From positions 87,737,741 through 87,801,740 of the forward strand of contig CM041465.1 of assembly GCA_023213395.1 (NCBI GenBank): 64,000 nucleotides of DNA. The letters run 5' to 3'. The position numbers and the translations under genes are program-made. The notes beneath the pieces were generated by a model. That model saw only the letters and a list, made by a program, of their open reading frames with translations. It was not told the origin of the DNA and did not search any database. This document shows, in pieces, positions 11,083 to 22,480 of the stretch. The DNA is from Cycas panzhihuaensis. Lineage: Eukaryota; Cycadophyta. The first letter of the stretch is position 1. Each line of letters starts with the position of its first letter.

Positions 11083-11506
11083 ATGTCCCTTCTCGTTTTC
11101 ACCGATGGTGAAAGTCGCGGCAACCCCGGACCTTCTGCCGTTGCGTGGATTCTTCGCAGTCCCTCTGGACACGATTACTTGCGTTCTGGAGTCTTTCTTC
11201 CTGAGGTTACCAATAACGAAGCCGAGTACACGGCCGTTATTGAAGCCCTTACGGATTCTCTCTGTTTCCATCACGGTCCCATTGTGTTGTTTTACGATTC
11301 TCAGGTCGTGGTGTCCCATCTCATCCAGGTTTACCAGGTGCGATGCCCTCATCTGAGAACCCTTGCGTCTGCTGCCAGGTCTCTTCTGGCTTGTTTCTCG
11401 TCAGTGGATATCTAGCATATCCCGAGGCACCTCAACGCTGAGGCTGACAGACTCGTCCGCCTCATCCTTGAGCGTCGCCTCCCTCTTCTAGACGACTGCC
11501 CTTGAG
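11083..11506 (+). pseudogene. Element B archaeal-like RNase H, one stop
   Basis: RNase H degrades RNA in RNA-DNA hybrids during reverse transcription. The fold reads FTDGESRGNPGPSA (first Asp), NNEAEYTAVIEAL (Glu), FYDSQVVVSHL (Asp) and, past a TAG at 11413-11415, HLNAEADRLV (last Asp). All four acidic residues are therefore present. The stop replaces a codon that is GAG in C. This type of second RNase H is known in Tat elements. Here it sits alone near the 3' LTR with no RT or integrase. The start is ATG 11083, preceded by a pyrimidine-rich CCACCAG that could be a 3' splice site. Confidence 0.85.
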
Positions 11507-11858
11507 GCTTGCCTAGCTGGCCCGTGCCCAAGCCTCCAGTTGCTGTTAGTTAAATGTGCCTGCTCTACTTTGTTGGATGCCCTCTTACTTCACGTTGCAC
11601 CTTGGCAATGGGGGCATCCCGTTTTACTACTTATTTCAGTTTTAGGTCGATGTTTAGGCGACACGCAGGCAGCCCCTACGTTGTCCTCGTCTCCGTCTCC
11701 CCTGTCCACGCATTCCGCAGCAACACTCGCCTATGCCCTTGGTCCACGTGCTACTCTTTATTGTTATATATATATATGCATGTGCTACTCATATCTTTGA
11801 TTGACAGCATTCGCCATCACATTACGCTTAAAGCGGTGAGGCTCTCCGCCAAGGGCAA
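11507..11858 (+). other. Element B 3' untranslated segment and polypurine-tract region
   Basis: This segment is shared with A (22111-22480) and C (29864-30227). It has a TATATATATATG tract near 11766 and ends GCCAAGGGCAA before the LTR TG. A and C end with GCCAAGGCGA and GCCAAGGGTCAG. The purine run is short, so the polypurine tract assignment is weak. Confidence 0.45.
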
Positions 11859-14432
11859 TGTTTCCACCTATCGGAATGGACTCGAGACGCATCGACACGT
11901 GTTTGTTCAGGTATATGTTCTTACTTTTCTTACCTATGTTAATTAAGGTAATTTAGAGAAGTTTGATTGACATATGCCTTCCTACATGCATTTGTTTATC
12001 CGTCACTCATAATGCATGTGCCTAATAAAGACGACTTGACTATGACGACTCACAATGGGCATTCCTCAGCGAATGTGACACCTCATATGGCGTACAACCA
12101 CCCATGATGTCTCCAAAGTCTCCCGGGTTTGTTTACTTGACTTGTTTGTTCTTGTTACAACATGTCACAGATGTTGCAGTCCTTCCTAAGTCTGGTTTAC
12201 CCTTAGTTAGGACTCTTTGCATTGTTTTGGGTACTTGCCCACTGCCTGGGCCTTCCCCCAACTGATGTAATTCATGTTTAGTCTTTGTTCTTACCTCAAA
12301 ACCTGATTTTTCTATTTATTTTTCTCTCTTTTTTATTTCAGGTTTATACCGCAGTAAACTAAGCTGACTGCAGATTTGCAGTGCATGCAGAGTTTGCCGC
12401 GGTACAACTGTTTGAAATTTAAAAAAGAGAACCACGCGACAGTTTCCGCGTTTTTTCACGGAACTGCTGCATGGCTCCGTACGATTGGAGGCACCCCAAC
12501 GTTCCCAACGTTCACTTACTGTGAACAAGAGATAAAAACCTTTTTTTCTTTCATTTGCATCATTCTTGAGCTCATTTTCCAAGACTTCTAAGGAAAAACT
12601 CTCCACAAAAGACAAAAGAAAAGACACAGAAATAAAAGAAGTTCGTGCACGAATCGAGGAGGGGGGACTAGGCTGCCACCAGTGGATTTTGCAGGGCTAT
12701 TGCTGCCCCTTACTACTCTCCACAACCAGCTTTCTTCCTCTTGCAGCTGCACAAAGATTCAAGGGACTTCTTCAACAAAGAAGCTGCCCCAAAGACTCTC
12801 TTCACAGCTCCAAACTTACTAGGAGCTTCTTCCACCCACATTGCAGCAGGGAACACTCATGATCAGCCTTCATTTGACCTCCATTGCTGCTGTCCCTAGT
12901 GGTAGGAGGCATGCATGACCTCTCTACACAAGGTACCCCTTAGCTTTACTTGCTTTTTTGTGTTTTCTTGCATTTCTTCTTCCTTTTACTTGTATTTCCT
13001 TTGCTTTTTTGCTTGCAAACCCTTGGACATACTTGCATTTTCCTTGTTTTTATTGTCAAGCATTCCACCTCTTCTTTCCCTTTACTTTTACCCCTTGAAT
13101 AAAGGGAGCTACCATTGGCCATAGCCGCCCCATAGTCCTACCTTGACCCAAATCCATTTTCCCAGTTTTTCTTTGGGGTCCCTCACTTTCTCCAAGCCTT
13201 CTTTCATTCTTTCCTCAGTCAGTTAGAGTAAGGGAGCATACACGAGGATTTGAAGGAGATAGGTGGGGTTCCGTCCCCCATTGCCATCCTTCTCCCCAAG
13301 GGTTCCGTCCCTTGTCCTCTTCCCCTTACCATACACGCTGTCCTAAGGAACGGGTCGAAGGAGTTTAGGAGATTGTGTCAGGGTGTCTGGACCGGTTTGA
13401 GACAACCCGCATCCACCTTTGTTACTACCCAGCATTCCTTTCCCGGGCCCCTTTGGAGACCTCCCGTGGGTGAGTTAGCCATTCCAAGGCTATACTCAGT
13501 TCTACTTTGTGTGTTTGCGGCATTTGGTAGTGTAGAAGTATCTCATATGCTCTCGTTTCCGTTTTGCTACATTTTAACATATAGCTTAGTTTGTTTAGCT
13601 AAGTTGACTTCAGTTTGCAGTACATATACATATATCTCCTTGTATATTTCGTAGCCTCTCCCTCGAGAGGAAGGTGCTCTTTGTGTTCTCTTGCAGGATC
13701 GCATTGGTGGAGGTGGCGCGTGGAGCGAACCCATTGCCGGATTAGCTCCCGTACGGTATTTTCTCTCTTTTAGTTTTGAGCTTCCTTTTCGTCCTTTCAT
13801 TTCATTTGGTTTCGCATGCTCACGGGGAGGTAAGTGAACCCCCTTATCACCGTCAACCGACGTCGCGTGCATGGAGAGAGGAGAAAGAATGAGCGGAAAC
13901 CTCGTGAGATCAACCGTACTCCGACCTCAAATACCAGATCCAGGTATTCCTCGTGTTTCTTTTGCGTTTCCTCTTATATCATTCTTGCTTTCTAGCATCT
14001 GCTTGATAGGTAAAAAGATAAGAAACATAAAGAAAAAGGAAAATAATCTTTTATTTTATATTTACTTTCTCGCACTGTTTCTTCACTTCACATAGCATAA
14101 GAGTAGAAGGCCTGCTTATGTTGTACCCTCAGCCACACCTTGCTTCATATCTATCGCACGTTAGATTTGTTGCCCTCCTCGTTGCCTTCTCATTACCTTG
14201 GGAAGTCGCAACGCGCGAGGTTTCCCTTTCCTTCCCGGCCATCCGAAGGGTAGGAAGGCCTCGTTTTTTGCACAGCTACCTGGAAGCAACCAGGCACCTT
14301 GCAGCCCCCGAACCTGCGCTCCGGCGCACGGACGTCCTGCGAGGCGAGATCCTCGCTGCCTAGCCTAGTCAGTGTGGTGTTTTTATATCCCTTTGCTAGA
14401 AGTAGGATTGCTGCCCCGCAGGGAGCGTTTCA
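11859..14432 (+). repeat. Element B 3' LTR
   Basis: The LTR begins TGTTTCCACC and ends GAGCGTTTCA, 2574 bp. It is followed by the CCACC duplication. From about 12870 to 14250 it is nearly identical to the left copy. The first 1 kb carries patterned small differences, often CG on the left against CAGC or CTG on the right. It keeps the fuller version of the segment near 14255-14425 that the left LTR has partly lost. Confidence 0.92.
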
Positions 14433-14437
14433 CCACC

Positions 14438-16510
14438 CATGAGGGTGACGATCCCATCTATTATTCGGGTGACCAGCTTCACCCTTCTAACCTTCATCCT
14501 TCTGCTCATGTAGTAGAAGGCTCGTCTCTTCACGAGATTCACCATCCGATTGGTGAATCTTATGAGGAGCACCCTGAGGGGTCCCCATCGTTTGAGGTCC
14601 CATCAACCTCGTATGGCTACAAGGATACCCCTCCTCCCGATGTGATTGAAGCCATCAGCGAGTACCTGTGGGCAACTCGCCTTCAACCACGTCCCAGGTG
14701 GTTTGAAAAAGCTTTGCGCGGTGGAGCGCCTTCTTCATCGACACTTGTGCCTCCTACGATAAATGATCCTTTTGCCCATGCGCACTTGTCCCATGCCATG
14801 TCTACACCTACTTCTAGGACAAGTGTTGCACCCTCTATTCCTAGCCATGGTCCTACCTCTTCAGGACTCGTTCGCGGTATGTCCTTTCCCTAACTTGGGG
14901 TTAGCATGCTGTTCCCAAGTCAAACGAATGCGCCACCTTCAAACGTGGCACATGCGTTCCCTAGTAAGCCTAGAGGTCCTACTAGTGATGCTCCTACTAA
15001 CTATGTGGGACCCGCTCCTACATATGTTCAAAGCCCATCTGGTGGTCCTTCCCTTTACTTACCCCCAGGTTATGCATCTCAACCTTATGGGCAAGGTAAG
15101 GGAAACAATTTTCCAGCTTATGGGGTGGACCCATTACACCCATATGGGCAGAATCTAGTCCCGCACCCTTCATTTCCACCATCCAATGTGATTTCTTTCA
15201 CTACACCTTCACAAGGGAACATGCCTCCCTTCCAAGGTGTTTATCCTCAAGCCCCCTTCCAACAAGGGGTGTTTTCCCAGGGAGGGATGGGTCTGCCATC
15301 CCCATCCATTCCTAGCTCTTTGCCGTTCATCGATCCTATGGCCCATGTAAGAGCATGTCCCTTCATGGATTATAGGTCGATGCCGCTATCTGTTGAGGTG
15401 TTAAGAACTAATCTACCGCCTCACCCTCCTGAAGTTCCCAAATTCGATGGAACTTCATCGCAAGACCCAGCTGAACATGTGCGTAGCTTTTCTATGGTGT
15501 GTGTAGACTACTGGGCTTATGACCATATCCTAATGAAGTTATTTCCACGATCCTTGTAGGGCGATGCCCTTAAATGGTTCTACCATCTCCCTGCCCACTC
15601 CATTTCTTCATTCTAGCAATTGGTGGATGAATTCATCAATTACTTTGACGTAGCCCATCCATTCGAGACCAGAATGAAATCACTCCTTTCGCTCAAACAA
15701 GGTTACGATGAAATGAATTGTGACTTTGTGAGACGATTCCATGATCTCCTTCACTCTACTAAGGCCACGTTGCCTGAGGAGTTGAAGAGAGATCTTTTCG
15801 TTAATGCACTTCACCCCGAGGTGCATGTGGAAGTCCTCAAAATAGGGGCAACCACGTGCGACTATGCGATCGCGAAGTGCTTGGCGTTAGAGGCTATTGA
15901 GATCCAAGCCATACTTAAGAGGCCTCTTAAGCCCTCACAATGTCGTGAAGTACCTCCCCCAGCCAAGGAAACTAAACCTTTACAACCTACCAGGTCTACC
16001 TCTCATTCTACTGAGAGGACTTTAGACCCCCTTACTTCTACCATACGCTCATTCGAGTGCATGATGAAGGAGCTTAAACTCCAAACCCCTTCATCGCCAA
16101 CCTCCAACAAACCGATTCAGCAAGCCTCTCATGTCATTCCCCCCAAAGAGGGTAGTACCCAACCTTCTTAAGCGAGGAGAGCCGATCCTCCCCTTAAGAA
16201 GAGGCGGTGCTCTATCCACGAGGAATGTTTTCACGATGACTCGTATTATTGGGTGCAACACCCTCGTGATGCCCCACTGCGTGATTCATCTCTAGACGGG
16301 CATCGAGGCCCAATCTCGATCAACCTATTCATAGGGATCCGTTCCCTAAACATGGGGAGCGTGATCGCAATGCTTAGCAAAGAAACAACCGGAACTGGGA
16401 TAGATCCCCCGATTCTCAACCTTCGCACGGTAGAGGGAAGGGTGCACGAGGTTCATCACCCTCTTCGCGTTCCCCTGACTGTCGTGCTCCTTCGCCTTCA
16501 CGATCTCGTA
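14438..16510 (+). pseudogene. Element A Gag polyprotein, main part
   Basis: This continues the frame started at 3536. It starts with HEGDDPIYY, then the Pro/Tyr/Gly-rich half, the Gag domain (about 15,400-15,930; FDGTSSQDP, DYWAYDHILMKLFPRSL, LKRDLFVNALHPEVHVEVL) and the zinc-knuckle region CSIHEECFHDDSYY near 16210-16250, in which the last Cys of C-x2-H-x4-H-x4-C has become Tyr. The frame stays in register to about 16,250 and is broken only by stops at 14891, 15557, about 15615 and 16169. All four are CAA or CAG codons turned to TAA or TAG. A later frameshift scrambles the C-terminus. Substitution decay dominates over indels. Confidence 0.85.
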
Positions 16511-16707
16511 ACAAGGTAAAGAAGGTCGTCTACTTGCTTGAGACCACTCTGTTGTATGCCTTAACCCGGTCTCAAGTCGCTAAAGAGGCAGCCGGTGCCT
16601 CTTCATCCATATCTCACCTTGATCATCTCCCAGAAACTCCTCTTCCGGAACCCCCTATGCTTACCAAGACTATTCCCGTATGCTCTGGCCATTACGATTT
16701 TTGAAGG

Positions 16708-17403
16708 GTGCTTACCCAACCCATAGGGAAGGGTAAGTCCTTCTCTATCGTTGACGAGCTCCACACCATTGCTGCGGGGATGTCCTTGATGGATATCTTG
16801 AGAAGCTACCCTGAGCAACGTGCTCTTCTTCTTGAAGCTCTTGGCCAACAAGATGCTTCCATCCATGCAGTAGGTGCTACATCCCATGGACCACCTATCT
16901 CATTTGATCTCAGAGATCTCCCATCTCCCAGTAAGTAGGAGAAGCTTTTGCATTACCCATTTATTATTTCCATTGACACTCCTGATTTTATCATAAAGAG
17001 GACCATTGTAGATAATGGCTCTTCGGTTAATGCTATGCCTGCGTGTATGCTCAAGGAGCTAGGCATAGTAGCTCTCGAGTCTGTCCCTTGGAAATGCCAA
17101 GGGTATGATGGGACTGAGAAGTCCCCTTTAGGGATAATCTCTGTTTCCCTCATCTTAAGAGGGAAAACTATTTCTGTCGAAGTTATTGTACTCGATATCG
17201 ATGTGGAGTACAACCTCTTATTGGGCTGACCTTAGCTTGACCAAATGGGAGCAATCTGCTCTATGTGTTGGGGGTAAAGTTGTTGCCCGTGAGCCTATGC
17301 CATCTCACACCTCTCATCTAGCCTGCCAGGCTATCTTCGATGATGAAGATAATGATCCTGAGGAGGCTACCCCTTCCGTGGGACCTTTGTTTCAGGAGAC
17401 TGA
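16708..17403 (+). pseudogene. Element A retropepsin-like protease
   Basis: The text FSIVDELHTIAAGMSLMDILRS is followed after a stop at 16936 by the protease proper. The active-site loop is IVDNGSSVNAMP near 17000-17040 and the end of the domain is VLDIDVEYNLLLG at about 17185-17227. The next codons, Arg-Pro-Trp in B and C, read TGA-Pro-TAG, again CGA and TGG decay. The core domain between these stops is uninterrupted and keeps the Asp and Gly. It would cleave Gag. Confidence 0.82.
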
Positions 17404-17952
17404 CCTTCATCAGTCGAATCCTATGCCATGTCATGAGCCAAACCTAGTCAGGTTTGCCCCCATTAGTGTAGGTGGTTACGGTTACTTAGCCGTCACAGGT
17501 GATTCCAAGTCAAATAGTGAGGGTTACGAGCCCTCTCCTTGACGCGTCACCCTGGTTTCACGAGCACCTAGGGGAATATCTCGATCAGATATTCCTACTC
17601 CTCTTCATTTCACATTGGTTCCCAAGTTGCTGGTCCTAAACCAACCACCTATTTCACCTTCTCGGCCTCCCCAAGTGGTTTCACGTAGGCACCCACATTG
17701 ATGAGCCATTCGTAGAGGCACTTCGTCTTGACGCTCTAGATTCCTACCTAGGACTAGAGCCACTCTTACTCAGATGCAACCTTGCCACATGATCCATCGT
17801 GTGCCAAGTCTGTTGCACTCATCTGGTTCCAACGATAGTGAGTTTACTGGTAGGCCTAGCTGCATTGGGCCTACCCTTCACCACCCTATCTCCTACCCTG
17901 CGTGTTACTACCCCTACCCCTATGGGGTCTAAGCACATCTCTTTCTCTCTTT
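17404..17952 (+). pseudogene. Element A post-protease spacer and shared pol-deletion junction
   Basis: The frame carries NLVRFAPISVGGYGYLA, matching B and C, then becomes Arg/Ser/Pro-rich. It ends TCTCTTT before ATGCTCTGAAAT, the same junction as B at 9974/9975. In C the corresponding inverted-repeat unit is preceded by integrase. RT, gypsy RNase H and integrase are absent. Confidence 0.65.
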
Positions 17953-17976
17953 ATGCTCTGAAATGAGCTTAAACTA

Positions 17977-18033
17977 CCATCTTAAGTTGTTCCTATTTCT
18001 CTCAACCACGAGTGGAATGACAATTTAAGATGG
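17977..18033 (+). repeat. Inverted repeat after the pol position, single copy in A
   Basis: CCATCTTAAGTTG (17977-17989) and CAATTTAAGATGG (18021-18033) form a 13-bp stem with one G-U pair and a 31-base loop. The same unit is triplicated in B and single in C. It marks the boundary between the sense pol region and the antisense gene. Confidence 0.7.
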
Positions 18034-18679
18034 CCCCTTCCATTTCTTTCTGGTTCCTCCCGTGGAACCCGTGTTCCCATATCCCTTTGGGACCTTTTAT
18101 CTTCCTATTTGGGCATCCCCCAATTAGGATGAAGCTTTAGAGTACCATTATTCCTCTCTCTTGCCTACTGTTTCCTTCGCATATTCTACTATGCTCCTCC
18201 GTAGACGTGCATGTCGCTCTATTTTCTAACCTCACACCTCTCCATCACCTCTACTCATGCTGGATGTGTGTGCTCATCGTAGACATATAGCCATATATGG
18301 AAGGAAATACGTGCATCATACAACAAAACATTTATAATATACAAAACAAAACATACATACTATCTACCACACATGATATACACAGCATCTCATGACAAAG
18401 TGGGGTACCAATTACCCCGTATATATATATATGTCAAAATCATATATTACATCATACATATGGGAAGCTGGTGTCCTTGCAGGGGGGGTATAATCATATG
18501 AGTCTATATATGACCCCCTGGAGGCCCGTCCTTTCCCCTATCAGAATCAAATGTATATCTCCTACACTACTACTACCCCACTCCTGGGGTACCATCTCCT
18601 GGCCCGTGTGATCCCTCTCTTGGGGACCACATCCCTCTGAGGCTCCTCCTGGGCCTTCGCGAGCTCCCTACCTTGCTCC

Positions 18680-20520
18680 CCTCATTGCATGGTCATCTCA
18701 GGGTCGTCGCAACAATATGAGTATACGTCATACTCTTGCTCAATCTCAACACCACCTGATCTACAAGCTAATCGTATCTAGCCTAGATACAATCCCTCTC
18801 TCCCTCTACTCCCTAGAGTCTCTCCTCCATGCTCTAAAATCTCTCCTCCATCCCTCTGAGGCACTCCTCCAGTACTACTATCTAGACCATGCTACCTGTA
18901 TCTCCACCTGCTCCTCCTTGAGCCTCTAAAGCCTGGACCCATCTGCGCAGCACATCTCGCTTGCTCCTCGCCTCATCTAGCTCTCACTACATCTGTCCCC
19001 TGAATGCTATGTGCTCTTGGGACTCTGTAGCCCAAATATCTCTCACCCTCACTAACAGGGCGAATGCCTCCATATGCGCACCTGCTGATCTAGGCGCATC
19101 CTTTACTTGGATGGGTGGTTGCCCCTCTGCATACACCTGAGGGAACATCTCCTTCACTATGGTCTCTACTAGTCGCCCGATCTCTGCAGTATCTGCCAAT
19201 GCAACATGCTGTGTGTCAGTGTATATCCCACTGTATACCGAAATAGAATCAAATCAAATATCTATCTGGTTTTCAAATGACTGAGGAAATGGTTAGGCCT
19301 CACCTACCGTGGCTGCTGGCTCCTCCGCTCGTGTGACGTCCTCTCCTCCTAGCTCCCTGCTAGCTACTGGTACCTCATCCTCAGGTACCTTCTCGGCCTC
19401 GGCCTGTCTCCTCGCTGGGACTGGCTCAGCTATCGTCCCCCCAGATCTCCTCATGATCTGTAACCTGCAGGCCCTAGTCACTGGCCCCCTGCTCTCCTCA
19501 GTTGTCCCTAATGGGCCTGCCTCTTCCCTGGCAGTCCCGGATGGTCCCGTTACTCCCCCTGCCATCCCTGATGGACCTGCCTCTCCTATAGGTCGTGATG
19601 GGTCAGCCCCATCTCCTCCATTGGTGTCGGCATCATCGTCGTCATCATCCAGGAGCACTCCCGCTCTGCCTGCCTCGTTGTTGCTATCCTACCTCACCGT
19701 CCTATATGGATCTGCCATATAATCTGTCATGGTGAGGAGGTCCAGCGATGTCGCCTCCACCAATCGTCGGACGTGAGCCTGGTCCTCTGTCCCCCTCAGC
19801 CAAGTCTACCATCTGTGGACCATCAGGGCCCACTCTGCTATGGGATGTGGTCCCCCCATTGGTACCACTGCCACGAAGTGATTAAAAAACTAGTACTGCA
19901 GTAACGTGCTGTATGATAATCCTCCATTTCCTGCTACCCTGATAGCATCGAGCTATGCGATGAGGTTCACCACTATCATCGTGGCCTATTCCATCCTCTC
20001 GCCAGCTTCGCAGCGGCGCACTGCATCCATCCATCCCCCAGGGATCTCTCTATAATTCTATTTCCGGGAAACCTGGAATAGAATGCATAGTGTAATGAAC
20101 TTCCTCACCTGAGGAATCCTAGACATCACCATAGTCTAGAGGGGAACTCCTCTACGCTCCCACCTATCAGTCCCTGTGAAGAATGTAGCCACCTCTCGAT
20201 GTGCTACCTCATTGCTAGGCAATGCTCCCAGTGTCACTGGCCTCCCAGTCGTTGGTACTCCCAAAATCTGCCAGATATCCCTCGGCGTCACCATCACATC
20301 TCCTACCTGAGGCAAGTGGAAAATGTGCCTCCTCCTATCCCAATGTGATACTATGTCAACCAAAGTCTTTGATCAGATGTGAACTGAGGTGTCTTCAAGG
20401 CCTTGTATAGGCCACACCTCCACAGGATCTCCTTGTCCCCCCGGGACATCATCTCGATGTAGCTCAACATCGCTATGCCGACGTTCTCACTGTTATCCAC
20501 TGCGATAACAACTTGCCAAC
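18680..20520 (-). pseudogene. Element A antisense gene: plant-mobile-domain-like protein with coiled-coil tail
   Basis: The minus strand reads, in order: SYIEMMSRGDKEILWRCGLYKALKTP, then after a 1-base deletion VDIVSHWDRRRHIFHLP, VGDVMVTPRDIWQILGVP and GRPVTLGALPSNEVAHREVATFF. This resembles the plant mobile domain (PMD), found in plant transposons and some host proteins. A Gly/Pro/Asp-rich linker with an Asp run follows (19658-19303). After a 111-nt intron comes IGRLVETIVKEMFPQVYAEGQPP and a Glu/Arg/Leu-rich coiled-coil segment down to about 18680. The same gene is at 31849-33780 (+) in C. It is opposite to gag and the RNase H. Extra ORFs, some antisense, have been reported near the 3' end of Tat-lineage elements. 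This copy is broken by stops and a frameshift. PMD assignment is by motif reading. Confidence 0.7.
19193..19303 (-). other. Predicted intron in the antisense gene of A (111 nt)
   Basis: On the minus strand the donor is ACGGTAG|GTGAGG at 19303 and the acceptor is ATTGGCAG| at 19193. Removing it joins the linker exon to DTAEIGRLVET in frame, splitting a glycine/aspartate codon after its first base. Element C has a GT-AG intron of the same length and phase at 33055-33165. Splicing itself is not shown by the sequence. Confidence 0.65.
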
Positions 20521-20603
20521 ATCATAAACTAGTCAAAGTCAGTCTCATATCAATCATCTCTACTCCTGGCTATCTCTCAGCTCTCTTTGCTTGAGATTTG
20601 GGG

Positions 20604-20610
20604 CCTTATA
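20604..20610 (-). promoter_or_regulatory. Proximal TATA-like box of the antisense gene, A
   Basis: The minus strand reads GGGGCTATAAGGC. C has GGGGCTATAAGGC at 31747-31759. A GGTACT/TAAGTTTA motif group lies 35-75 bp upstream in both. It could be a second promoter close to the first PMD exon. Confidence 0.35.
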
Positions 20611-21171
20611 GCCCCTCATCTTCTTTTTTCTGCTAATCTACCTTCGTACCGCGCTAAACTTAGTGGTACTGCTAAGTTTAACTCAGATCTCGCGGTGATC
20701 GGGGCCCTGCGGCAAAGATCACGACCGCGATCTTTCTTTGCGATGCAGACGGCACCCCCTCAAAGGGGGTTGCCCTAAAACTAAAAAAAATTTCCTTTTG
20801 GTGGTCCCTGTGGGGTCCACCGAGACCAGGGCTCCCTAATGCCCATGTCTCGCCTCTTTCTAGGTCCAATTCAAACTCTGAGAGGCCTCCATTTACCTAT
20901 AAGTGGCACAAAAACTATATAAAAATTGACAAAAAGCAACAAAACAAAAACTTTGAAATGGATAGGGTTTTATAAGATCCACTCACTAGATCTGGTCTCG
21001 TTGTCGCTATCGCGTCTCGATGATCCTGTTGGCTCTCTCTGCACTCCAATCCAACGGTCTGATCTCCCCTTGCGTCCCTCCAAAGTTGGGCGGTGCTCTG
21101 CTACGTAAAGGAATGGCTCTAGTTTCTCACGAGAGCCGATGAAAATGAATCCATTTTCCGCACGAATTTCC

Positions 21172-21178
21172 TTATATA
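21172..21178 (-). promoter_or_regulatory. Distal TATA box of the antisense gene, A
   Basis: The minus strand reads CACCTATATAAGGAAATT. C has CGCCTATATAAGGAAATT at 31172-31189. The box is a textbook TATATAA and its 60-base downstream sequence is well conserved (GGATTCATTTTCATCGGCTC in A). It points away from the archaeal-like RNase H, so it would drive the antisense gene. Confidence 0.5.
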
Positions 21179-21376
21179 GGTGGGGGCCCCGATGGGTACT
21201 TTCTCTGTTTTTGACATCGCGACAGCCGTTGGGACTGTCCTGTTTCCCCGATCACCTTTGCCTTCTGGCCCTATCGCCTATTGTGCTCTTTTGATGCCCT
21301 TTTTACCCTCTCTTGCAAGTGCATTTATGGTGCCTCATTATTGCATTTTTTCTAGGGCCCTTTTATCTCGTTTTAT

Positions 21377-21694
21377 ATGCCGTTCCTATGCAAGCCCAAG
21401 TTTATACTCATTTGGCTTGTTTCACTACCCTGGACTTGTTTCTGCAGCCCTTTTTTGCTCCTAGGGTCTCCAAAGGGAATGCTCCCTTGTCCGAGGGTAT
21501 GTTTTACTTCCCAAAGTGACCTTTGGTGCTCTAGGGCACCTTTTCTCCGCCCGCTCTCAGCTGGTGGTCGGACCGCTTACTTTCGTCCTTGGGTAGCCTC
21601 ATTGTTATGTCCTCCTACACTTCACGGCCACTTTTTGCTTACCTTCCGAGTATTTCTTTCATTGTGTCTGTGTTTATTTACTACCAAGATTTAG
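21377..21694 (+). other. Open frame before the archaeal-like RNase H, A
   Basis: A 105-residue frame ends three bases before the RNase H start. Its text SPKGMLPCPR, SQSDLWCSRAPFLRPLSAGG and LHGHFLLTF recurs in C (30704-31096, -) and partly in B (10605-11111). I recognise no domain. Other frames here are also open because the strand is pyrimidine-rich, so the conservation may be of DNA and not protein. It could be a spacer, an intron-like leader for the RNase H, or a small protein. Confidence 0.3.
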
Positions 21695-21697
21695 TGT

Positions 21698-22110
21698 TTG
21701 CCTATGTCCCTCTACATATTTACCGATGGAGGAAGCTGCGGTAACCTCAGATCTTCTGCCACTGCTTGGATCCTTCACAGCCCCTCCGGACATAATTTCC
21801 TATACTCTGGTATCTTCCTCCCTAAGGCAACCAATAATGAAGCCAAGTACACGGCCGTTATTGAAGCCCTTACTGATGCTCTCTGTTTCAATCACAGACC
21901 CATCATTTTGCTTTACAATTCTCAGGTTATTGTGTCTTATCTTACCCAGGTTTACCAGGTACGATACCCTCACTTGAGAACCCTTACTTCAGCCACCATA
22001 ACTCTCTTGGCCCACTTTTCATTAGTTGATATCCCGCATATCCCTCGGGACCTCAATGTTGAGGCGAGCTGCCTCGCCTCATCCTTTAGCGTCGCCTCCC
22101 TCTTCTTAGC
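21698..22110 (+). pseudogene. Element A archaeal-like RNase H, catalytic residues lost
   Basis: The fold reads FTDGGSCGN, NNEAKYTAVIEAL, LLYNSQVIVSYL and HIPRDLNVEAS. The third acidic residue (Asp in B and C) is Asn and the last Asp is lost by a small indel, so the enzyme would be inactive. The frame is otherwise open and then runs out of register to 22171. Position and neighbours match C: antisense promoter upstream, LTR 370 bp downstream. Confidence 0.82.
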
Positions 22111-22480
22111 GACCGCCTTTGAGGCTTGCCTGGCCAGCCCGTGCCCAAGTCTCTGGTCGTCGTTAGTTTGATTTACTTGTCTTGTTTATTGGGTGCCTTC
22201 GTATCACTCGTTGCACTTCAGCAATGGGGGCATCCCCTTCATTGACTCTTTTCACTTACAGGTCGATGTTTAGATGACACGTAGGTAGCCCCTATGTTGT
22301 CCTCGTCTCCGTCTCCCTTATCCACGCATTCCACCATGACACTAGCCGACACCCTTGGTCTATATGCTATTTATGTCTTGTTTATATATATATATATGCA
22401 TGTGCTACTGACGGTTTTTAGTTGTTAGCATTCGCCATCACACCACGCCCGGCAAAGGTGAGGCTTTCACGCCAAGGCGA
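22111..22480 (+). other. Element A 3' untranslated segment
   Basis: The sequence matches B 11507-11858, with a TATATATATATG tract near 22386 and GCCAAGGCGA before the LTR. No gene is seen. Confidence 0.5.

Larger units (their letters stand above)
3620..14432 (+). mobile_element. Element B: Tat-like Ty3/gypsy, non-autonomous, long LTRs, nested in A
   Basis: Element B is 10.8 kb with 2.5-kb LTRs and a 5.7-kb interior holding gag, protease and an archaeal-like RNase H only. RT, gypsy RNase H and integrase are absent across the same junction as in A, and the antisense gene is also gone. It resembles gag-only terminal-repeat retrotransposons. Its LTRs are very similar over their 3' halves, so it is younger than A, which agrees with the nesting. 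It would need RT and integrase from a C-like partner, which is inference. Confidence 0.9.

Noticed and set aside
19309-19722. Plus-strand frame rich in Ser/Pro/Ala over the antisense gene of A
   Set aside because: Complement of the Gly/Pro/Asp linker. The minus strand has the conserved exons, intron and PMD text.
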